Source: Hyphomicrobiales bacterium (GTDB lineage Bacteria; Pseudomonadota; Alphaproteobacteria; Rhizobiales; Beijerinckiaceae). From it: a DNA stretch of 5,696 nucleotides. The stretch's first letter is position 1; every line of letters begins with the position of its first letter. Shown here piece by piece: positions 1-4,426 of this stretch. The notes below the pieces were generated by a model. It ran no database searches. It was not told the DNA's origin and saw only the letters and a program-made list of their open reading frames with translations. The stretch spans positions 1 through 5,696 of the forward strand of contig JANYDZ010000616.1 in assembly GCA_025363375.1 (NCBI GenBank). The letters run 5' to 3'. Made by a program: the position numbers and the translations under genes.

Positions 1-204
1 CAACAGCAAAAACATCCCGACAACCGCAACAATAACGGGCACTCTGCGGCGCATGACGCCCAGCAGATTGGCGAAATCATTCTTGCCGTCCCTGTCGAAG
101 ACGGCGGGCAACCTTACCCGTTCGGAATAATTCGTACGGTCAAGAACGTTCAATTGCGCACCGGGACTGGAGAAGGAACTCGGGAGAACGGTCTCGCGGA
201 ACAC
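1..204 (-). CDS. Wzz/GumC/ExoP-like polysaccharide chain-length or BY-kinase protein, N-terminal fragment
   Basis: This gene runs leftward off the window edge, so only the first 51-68 residues are visible. Reading the minus strand gives a polar cytoplasmic segment, then DFANLLGVMRRRVPVI, then a hydrophobic stretch (VIVAVVGMFLLL) that starts a membrane helix. The layout of an LLGVxRRR-type amphipathic segment directly before the first membrane helix is typical of Wzz-domain proteins such as GumC, ExoP and polysaccharide-synthesis tyrosine kinases. These sit in the inner membrane and set chain length or drive export. The start is uncertain. A GTG at 204-202 follows an in-frame TGA directly, and a TTG at 153-151 is the alternative; neither has a good ribosome binding site. 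The upstream neighbour on the same strand is a small secreted protein, suggesting a leftward export operon. Whether a kinase domain follows cannot be seen. The family call rests on a short segment plus context. Confidence 0.55.
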   Translation of the reverse strand, partial: MFRETVLPSSFSSPGAQLNVLDRTNYSERVRLPAVFDRDGKNDFANLLGVMRRRVPVIVAVVGMFLLL

Positions 205-233
205 TCACGCAACGAGAGAATCCGCAGCCAACT

Positions 234-246
234 CCGGCGCGGCCGG
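234..246. repeat. Small GC hairpin between the two leftward genes
   Basis: CCGGC at 234-238 and GCCGG at 242-246 form a perfect 5-bp stem with a 3-nt loop. It lies between the stop of the secreted-protein gene and the putative GTG start of the Wzz-like gene. No T-run follows on the minus strand, so it is not a standard terminator. In DNA of this GC content it may be chance. Confidence 0.25.
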
Positions 247-274
247 CGTCATTTCACGGCACGGGACTGAAACT

Positions 275-805
275 TTATTGCGGACTCGACGACGAACTGC
301 CAGCGGCGCCCGACGTCGTCGGAATCAAGGTGAAGGTGCCGCCGCCGCCGCCCGAACTGGAACCGCCGCCGCCTTCACCCGACGAGGTGCGAGTAGCGGT
401 GGCCTGTCCTTGCGCAAACGCCGTCTGCACGGGCGAGGGCGAAGCGGCCACAGCCGCTGCGATAGCGGCTGTGGCCACGGGATCCGCGGCCAGCACCACG
501 GAGGCCTGCCCAAGCGCGGCGCCCAGAGCGGTCTGCTGGGCGAGGCTGGCGCCTTTCGACGCGCTTGCGACATCAGCGGCCAATTTCGGATTGCGCCTCA
601 CCAGATCCAGAACCGCCTTCGTCAAGGCGGCGCCGCCCTGAGGGTGCTTCGCCATAACCTGTTGCAGCGTCGGCTGGCGCTGCGCGGCCGCGCGTTGATT
701 GCGCGTCGCGGCGTCAGCCGTCGGCGCCTGGAGGATCGCGGTTTGAACAAAACAAAGCGTCACCGCAATCACGAACCTGGGAAGACATTTCATGGCGCGA
801 CTCAT
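275..805 (-). CDS. Small secreted Ala-rich protein with Gly/Ser-rich tail, function unknown
   Basis: This is a 176-residue protein starting at ATG 805-803, chosen because AGAGG (816-820 on the complement) lies 10 nt upstream; upstream in-frame ATGs lack such a site. Residues 1-32 look like a Sec signal peptide: a basic start, hydrophobic core VIAVTLCFV, and a likely cleavage after ADA near residue 32. The mature part has a polar linker, then a helical Ala-rich core (about 45-130) with PTLQQVMAKHPQGG, DLVRRNPKLAADVASA and QTALGAALGQA segments spaced like repeated amphipathic helices. A low-complexity tail (141-176) of Gly, Ser and Thr follows. I recall similar proteins of unknown function near exopolysaccharide export genes in alphaproteobacteria, but I cannot name a family. 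It precedes the Wzz-like gene on the same strand, 70-121 nt away depending on that gene's start, so co-transcription is likely. A periplasmic or outer-surface accessory role in polysaccharide export is inference only. Confidence 0.75.
   Translation of the reverse strand: MSRAMKCLPRFVIAVTLCFVQTAILQAPTADAATRNQRAAAQRQPTLQQVMAKHPQGGAALTKAVLDLVRRNPKLAADVASASKGASLAQQTALGAALGQASVVLAADPVATAAIAAAVAASPSPVQTAFAQGQATATRTSSGEGGGGSSSGGGGGTFTLIPTTSGAAGSSSSSPQ
338..373. repeat. GCC triplet tracts encoding polyglycine
   Basis: (GCC)5 at 338-352 and a second CCG/GCC tract at 363-373 flank a short ACTGGAA spacer. On the minus strand these encode two Gly runs separated by Ser residues in the tail of the secreted protein. 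Triplet tracts can change length by slippage without breaking the frame, so tail length may vary between strains. Confidence 0.6.
446..476. repeat. Perfect 13-bp inverted repeat inside the secreted-protein gene
   Basis: GGCCACAGCCGCT (446-458) and its exact complement (464-476) flank a 5-nt loop, GCGAT. The mRNA would form a very stable hairpin within codons for residues 110-121 of the secreted protein (V-A-T-A-A-I-A-A-A-V-A-A). The Ala-rich coding sequence makes GC-rich palindromes more likely, so a function is not established. No T-run follows, so it does not look like an intrinsic terminator. Confidence 0.6.
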
Positions 806-824
806 TTGTGAGAAACCTCTGCGA

Positions 825-853
825 ATCATAACAGTCATGCCGATTCGCGGCAA
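825..853 (-). promoter_or_regulatory. Candidate sigma70-type promoter for the leftward genes
   Basis: Read on the minus strand, TTGCCG (853-848, 4/6 match to TTGACA) is followed by a 17-nt spacer and TATGAT (830-825, 5/6 match to TATAAT). The expected start point near 818 falls within the AGAGG ribosome binding site at 820-816. The leader would therefore be almost absent, which weakens the call. It lies in the divergent region between the secreted-protein gene and pseG. Confidence 0.35.
838..852. promoter_or_regulatory. Dyad symmetry over the candidate -35, possible operator
   Basis: TGCCG-ATTCG-CGGCA is a 15-nt element with 5-bp arms and a 5-nt centre that overlaps the candidate -35 box. 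A regulator bound here could affect both divergent transcripts. There is no match to a known operator that I can name, and short GC dyads are common in such DNA. Confidence 0.2.
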
Positions 854-942
854 TGAAGTCTCGCGACGTCATCGAATCATTGTTTGAATCCCGCTTCGCG
901 TGGCACAAGAAAACAACGAATCGAAATGACGGAAAAGGCGGC

Positions 943-1989
943 ATGCGCATCTTGTTTCGCGTCGACGCCGACCCCCGCATCGGCGGCGGCCATGTCATGC
1001 GGTGCCTGACGCTCGCCGGCGAGATCGCGCGCCGGGGCGGGGAAAACGCCTTTCTCGTCAACGACCAGGCTCAAGCCACGGCGCCCGCGCTGGCGCGATC
1101 CGGCCTGCGCGTCTTTGTTGTCGATTCGAGCGCCGAAGGCGCGGGCGCAGCCGCGCGCGCCGCCTTTCCCGACGGGGCGGATTGGGTTCTTTTCGATTCC
1201 TATGCGTTTGACGCGGCATTCGAACGATGCTTCCGCGGCATCGCGCGGCGGGTCGCCGTCATCGACGATCTCGCCGACCGTCCGCATGATTGCGATCTGC
1301 TGATCGATTCAACGCTCGGACGCGAGGCGGAGGATTATCGCGCGCTAACGCCGGCGGGAGCCGACATCCTTGCCGGCGCGCCCTATGCGTTTCTGCGGCC
1401 GCAATTCGCCGCGCGGCGCGCCGCCTCGATGGATCGACACATGCTCCGCACGCCGGCGCGGCGCGTCATTGTTTCAATGGGGCTGACCGACCTTGGCGCG
1501 GTCACGGCGCGGGTCTGCGCCGCGCTGGCGCAATTGCCCGGAAATCTGCGCTTCGATGTCGTTCTGGGTCCGGCCGCTCCCAGCAAAAATGCAATTCTGG
1601 CGCTTGCGAAACGCGACGGCCGTTTTCACGCGCATATCGATCCCCCCGACATCGCGGACCTGATGGCTTTGGCCGATATTGCCGTCGGGGCGGGCGGCAC
1701 TTCGTCGTGGGAGCGATGCTGCCTGGGCCTGCCAACCGTTCTTGTCGTGCTGGCGGACAATCAACGTCTGATCGCGCGGCGGCTTGCGCAGGCAGGGGCC
1801 GCGATTCCGGTTGATCTGGACGCGGCGTCTTGCGGCGAGGCTGTCGCAGCTTGCGTCGCCAGCCTTTGCGCAAAACCCGAGGCGCGCCGCGCGATGAGCG
1901 TCGCGGCGGCGGCGATTGTGGACGGCGGCGGAGCCGAACGCGTCGCGCACCGCATATTCCATCTCGCAAATCAGAGTATTATCGGCTAA
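943..1989 (+). CDS. pseG: UDP-2,4-diacetamido-2,4,6-trideoxy-beta-L-altropyranose hydrolase (PseG)
   Basis: PseG removes UDP from the diacylamino-trideoxy-altrose nucleotide to give the free sugar used by PseI, in the cytoplasm. The 348-residue product has the GT-B/MurG-like fold signatures of the family. The N-terminal loop RIGGGHVMRCLTLA holds His17, which aligns with the catalytic His of Campylobacter PseG. Further motifs are VLFDSYAFD (83-91), AVIDDLADRPHDCDLLIDST (105-124), YAFLRPQF (148-155), VSMGLTDLGAVTARV (177-191) and the UDP-binding GAGGTSSWERCCLGLP (249-264) followed by ADNQ (271-274). I chose ATG 943 because homology begins there and GGAAAAGG lies just upstream. An upstream in-frame ATG at 853 would add 30 unconserved residues. 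Length is normal for stand-alone PseG, with no fused acetyltransferase domain. It is first in the operon and divergent from the secreted-protein gene. Confidence 0.93.
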   Translation: MRILFRVDADPRIGGGHVMRCLTLAGEIARRGGENAFLVNDQAQATAPALARSGLRVFVVDSSAEGAGAAARAAFPDGADWVLFDSYAFDAAFERCFRGIARRVAVIDDLADRPHDCDLLIDSTLGREAEDYRALTPAGADILAGAPYAFLRPQFAARRAASMDRHMLRTPARRVIVSMGLTDLGAVTARVCAALAQLPGNLRFDVVLGPAAPSKNAILALAKRDGRFHAHIDPPDIADLMALADIAVGAGGTSSWERCCLGLPTVLVVLADNQRLIARRLAQAGAAIPVDLDAASCGEAVAACVASLCAKPEARRAMSVAAAAIVDGGGAERVAHRIFHLANQSIIG

Positions 1990-2095
1990 TGGATTGATTA
2001 GACGCGCTGATTCTGGGGTCCCAGCCGGAAACTTCCGCCCGGGACGCAACACGGCGCAGGGCGGGGCAAAGCGTGGTTTTGCGAGACTGGAGCCA

Positions 2096-2767
2096 ATGAA
2101 TATTTCCATTGTCTGTTCGGACCCGCTGCATCCCATCATGCCCGTTCTTGAACAATGGGCGCAAAAGCGCGGCGCAACACATGCCGTCAAAATCGCGCGG
2201 CGCATCGCCGAACTCGATCACGGCGATTTGCTGTTTCTGATCTCCTGCCATGAGATTGTGCGCCCTGAAACCACGCGGCGCTTCACCCATTCGCTCGTCG
2301 TCCACGCCAGCGATCTGCCGCGCGGACGGGGATGGTCTCCGCATATCTGGAGCATTGTCGGCGGCGAAAACGTGATCACGGTTTCCCTGTTGGAAGCGGC
2401 GCAAGGCGTCGATTCGGGAATGATCTGGACGAAGGAGCAATTCCGGCTCGATGGCCACGAATTGCATGACGAGATCAACGCCAGGCTGTTCGAGACCGAG
2501 ATCCGTCTGATGGATTTCGCGCTCGCCAGATGCCGCGACATCGCGCCCCAGCCACAGGATGAGGCTGACGCAAGTTACTGGCGCAAGCGGACGCCCCAGG
2601 ACAGCCGCGTCGACATCGACCGTTCAATACGCGAGCAGTTCAACTTGTTGAGGGTGTGCGATCCCGATCGCTACCCGGCCTTTTTCGAAAAAGACGGCTT
2701 TGTTTACGACATCACCTTGAAGAAGCGCGAAACGCGGCCGGAGGGGAATGACGATGCACGCGGATAA
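2096..2767 (+). CDS. Formyltransferase-family protein of the pseudaminic acid operon
   Basis: This 223-residue protein belongs to the methionyl-tRNA/sugar formyltransferase superfamily, which moves a formyl group from 10-formyl-tetrahydrofolate to an amine. Visible motifs are the active-site loop HSLVVHASDLPRGRGWSPHI (65-84, with His70), LLEAAQGVDSGMIW (98-111, with Asp106 in the catalytic Asp position) and the C-terminal SYWRKRTPQDSRVD (160-173). It is much shorter than methionyl-tRNA formyltransferase (about 310) and lacks most of that C-terminal domain. The usual catalytic Asn two residues before the His is Val68. From memory, small proteins of this type sit beside pse genes in other bacteria. 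The likely substrate is the 4-amino group of the UDP-altrosamine intermediate or the matching N7 of pseudaminic acid, but this is inferred from context. The start at ATG 2096 has GGAG only 3 nt upstream. The open frame extends back to 1916 without conserved sequence. Confidence 0.8.
   Translation: MNISIVCSDPLHPIMPVLEQWAQKRGATHAVKIARRIAELDHGDLLFLISCHEIVRPETTRRFTHSLVVHASDLPRGRGWSPHIWSIVGGENVITVSLLEAAQGVDSGMIWTKEQFRLDGHELHDEINARLFETEIRLMDFALARCRDIAPQPQDEADASYWRKRTPQDSRVDIDRSIREQFNLLRVCDPDRYPAFFEKDGFVYDITLKKRETRPEGNDDARG
2740..2746 (+). promoter_or_regulatory. pseI: Strong ribosome binding site deciding the pseI start
   Basis: GGAGGGG lies inside the 3' end of the formyltransferase gene. ATGs occur at 2748 and 2754. 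Counted from GGAGG, the spacing is 3 nt to the first and 9 nt to the second, so 2754 is favoured. Its position within the upstream gene suggests translational coupling. Confidence 0.65.
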
Positions 2768-3821
2768 TTCGACCGCCGCCTTTCAGATTGGCGATCGCAA
2801 GATCGGAGCGGCTTATCCTCCCTACGTCATTTGCGAATTGTCGGGAAACCACAACGGCAGTCTCGAACGCGCGCTGAAAATGATCGAGGCCGCGGCCGCG
2901 ACAGGCGCCGACGCCGTCAAGATTCAAACCTACACCGCGGACACCCTGACCATCGATTCGCGGCGCCCGGACTTTCTCATCAAGGGCGGATTGTGGGGCG
3001 GCTCGTCGCTCTACGACCTCTACAAACAGGCCTACACGCCCTACGAATGGCATCCCGCGATGTTCCGGCGCGCGCGCGAATTGGGCGTCACATTGTTCTC
3101 GACGCCGTTCGACGAAACCGCTATTGATCTTCTGGCCTCGCTCGACGCGCCCGCCTACAAGATCGCCTCGTTCGAAGCGATTGATCTGCCGCTGATCGCC
3201 GCCGTCGCGCGGCGCGGCAGGCCGATGATCATTTCAACCGGCATGTCGCACCTTGGAGAGATCCGCGAAGCCGTGGATTGCGCGCGCGAAAACGGCGCCG
3301 GCGGCCTGGCGTTGTTGCATTGCACGAGCGCCTATCCCGCGCCGATCGAAGCTGCGAATGTGCGCACCGTGGCGCATCTCGGGCAGGCTTTTGGCGTCGT
3401 TTCCGGCTTGTCCGATCATACGCCGGGGACCGCCGCGTCCGTCGCCGCGGTCGCGCTGGGAGCCGCGATCATTGAAAAACACTTCACATTGTCGCGCGCG
3501 GACGGCGGGCCCGATGCTTCGTTCTCCCTGGAACCGGATGAGTTCAAGCGCCTTGTCGACGATTGCAAGGCCGCCTGGCGCGCCATCGGCGAGGTCGATT
3601 ACGCGCGTTCCGAAGCCGAGCGCGGCAGTCTTGTATTTCGACGCTCCCTCTATATCGTAGAAGATGTGAATGCAGGCGAGTCTCTCAGCGCCAGCAACGT
3701 GCGTTCCATCCGGCCCGGTTTCGGGCTGCCGCCCAAGCACCTGCCGAATGTCCTCGGGCGCCGCGCCGTCCGCAAACTGTCGCGCGGGGACGCGCTTTGT
3801 TGGGAGGATATTGAACGTTGA
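2754..3821 (+). CDS. pseI: Pseudaminic acid synthase (PseI)
   Basis: PseI condenses 2,4-diacylamino-2,4,6-trideoxy-L-altrose with phosphoenolpyruvate to form pseudaminic acid in the cytoplasm. The 355-residue protein has the NeuB TIM barrel (about 20-285) and a C-terminal SAF/antifreeze-like domain (about 295-355). Motifs include ICELSGNHNGSLE (26-38), DAVKIQTYTADTLT (53-66, Lys56), YKIASFEA (135-142), STGMSHLGEI (161-170), HCTSAYPAP (189-197), GLSDHTPG (218-225) and IEKHFTL (240-246). His222 and His243 match the metal ligands of the family. DFLIKGGLWGGSSLYDLY and TPYEWH (73-90, 95-100) separate PseI from sialic and legionaminic synthases and match Campylobacter PseI closely as I recall it. 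The SAF segment has FRRSLYIVEDVNAGE and NVRSIRPGFGL, with the Arg that reaches the neighbouring active site in the NeuB dimer. The gene overlaps the formyltransferase by 14 nt. ATG 2748 is the alternative start. Confidence 0.95.
   Translation: MHADNSTAAFQIGDRKIGAAYPPYVICELSGNHNGSLERALKMIEAAAATGADAVKIQTYTADTLTIDSRRPDFLIKGGLWGGSSLYDLYKQAYTPYEWHPAMFRRARELGVTLFSTPFDETAIDLLASLDAPAYKIASFEAIDLPLIAAVARRGRPMIISTGMSHLGEIREAVDCARENGAGGLALLHCTSAYPAPIEAANVRTVAHLGQAFGVVSGLSDHTPGTAASVAAVALGAAIIEKHFTLSRADGGPDASFSLEPDEFKRLVDDCKAAWRAIGEVDYARSEAERGSLVFRRSLYIVEDVNAGESLSASNVRSIRPGFGLPPKHLPNVLGRRAVRKLSRGDALCWEDIER
3802..3808 (+). promoter_or_regulatory. Ribosome binding site supporting a TTG start for the GNAT gene
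   Basis: GGGAGGA inside the end of pseI stands 9 nt before TTG 3818-3820, an ideal spacing, but 21 nt before the next in-frame ATG at 3830. This favours the TTG. The TTG shares two bases with the pseI stop TGA (3819-3821), a stop-start overlap typical of coupled translation. Confidence 0.65.
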
Positions 3822-4426
3822 GCGCGAGCATGCAGAACAAGTCGCCAGGCGCCCGCGATACGGCTGTCGCGCGGGATGGCGGAATCTATCTGCGTCCCAT
3901 GCTGGAAAGCGATATCGACGAACGCTACCTCTCCTGGTTCCGCGACGAGGAAGTCACCCGCTACCTTGAATCGAAATACATTACGGCGGACGACGCGCTT
4001 GCGTTCCTGCGCTGGGGACAACAGACAAATCGGCGCTTCATGTACGCTGTATGTCTGGAAGACGGCGACCTCCACATCGGCAACGTCAAGATCGGCGACA
4101 TCCAGCCGCGCGCCATGCTGTGCGATCTCGTGACGGTTCTGGGAGACCGAAATCATTGGGGCAAGGGATACGCGACCGCAGCCATCAAACTGGCGACCGC
4201 GCTTGCGTTCGACGTATATGGCATCCGCAAACTCAACGCCGGAATTTATTCGGGCAATATTGGCTCGCTGAAAGCCTATACACGGGCGGGCTGGCTGGTC
4301 GAAGCGGTGCTCTACGCCCAATACGCCATTGCCGGCGGTTTTCAGGACAAATTCGTCATATCCTGTTTCAATCCCGGGCATCACTCCGTGTTGCCGTCTT
4401 TTCCCCTAACGCTCCCGCAAGTCTGA
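3818..4426 (+). CDS. GNAT-family N-acetyltransferase of the pseudaminic acid operon (PseH candidate)
   Basis: This 202-residue GNAT protein would transfer an acetyl group from acetyl-CoA to an amino sugar. A loose N-terminal tail (1-22) precedes the first strand, IYLRPM. It continues with LSWFRDEEVTRYLES (38-52), the strand HIGNVKIGDI (86-95) and the acetyl-CoA pyrophosphate loop HWGKGYATAAIKLA (113-126). The later segment RKLNAGIYSGNIGSLKAYTRAGW (137-159) is typical of RimJ/RimL-like enzymes in sugar clusters. In the Pse pathway PseH acetylates the 4-amine of UDP-4-amino-4,6-dideoxy-AltNAc before PseG acts, and this gene is the only candidate here. The RimL-like sequence is not a close match to Campylobacter PseH as I recall it, and an O-acetyl or other N-acetyl tailoring role is possible, so I give no symbol. 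The last residues (NPGHHSVLPSFPLTLPQV) look like an unstructured tail. The final 21 bp overlap the convergent ligase gene. Confidence 0.85.
   Translation: MSASMQNKSPGARDTAVARDGGIYLRPMLESDIDERYLSWFRDEEVTRYLESKYITADDALAFLRWGQQTNRRFMYAVCLEDGDLHIGNVKIGDIQPRAMLCDLVTVLGDRNHWGKGYATAAIKLATALAFDVYGIRKLNAGIYSGNIGSLKAYTRAGWLVEAVLYAQYAIAGGFQDKFVISCFNPGHHSVLPSFPLTLPQV

Larger units (their letters stand above)
943..4426 (+). other. Predicted four-gene pseudaminic-acid operon
   Basis: Four plus-strand genes follow in the order pseG, formyltransferase, pseI, GNAT. The gap after pseG is 106 nt. The pseI start lies 14 nt inside the formyltransferase gene, and the GNAT start overlaps the pseI stop. A divergent gene precedes the group and a convergent gene follows it, so these four are the whole transcription unit visible here. 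No clear plus-strand promoter was found in 806-942. Confidence 0.7.

Noticed and set aside
278..811. Long plus-strand open frame opposite the secreted-protein gene
   Set aside because: It is Arg-rich low-complexity sequence with no motifs, while the minus strand has a signal peptide and a ribosome binding site.
901..917. TGGCAC as the -24 element of a sigma54 promoter for pseG
   Set aside because: The -12 GC element (TTGCA-like) is absent at the required spacing; the following bases are A-rich.
853..942. Upstream ATG at 853 giving pseG 30 extra residues
   Set aside because: The extra residues are unlike PseG N-termini, and the RILFRVDADPRIGGGH motif begins right after ATG 943, which has GGAAAAGG upstream.
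1916..2095. In-frame upstream extension of the formyltransferase
   Set aside because: The 60 extra codons overlap the pseG end, lack conserved residues, and the fold begins at MNISIVCSDP.
1990..2095. Terminator or promoter between pseG and the formyltransferase
   Set aside because: Only short weak palindromes (such as CCCGGG) are present, with no stem followed by a T-run and no convincing -35/-10 pair.
1474..2205. Long minus-strand open frame across pseG and the formyltransferase
   Set aside because: It overlaps two clearly homologous genes in other frames and shows no family motif; it is an effect of high GC content.
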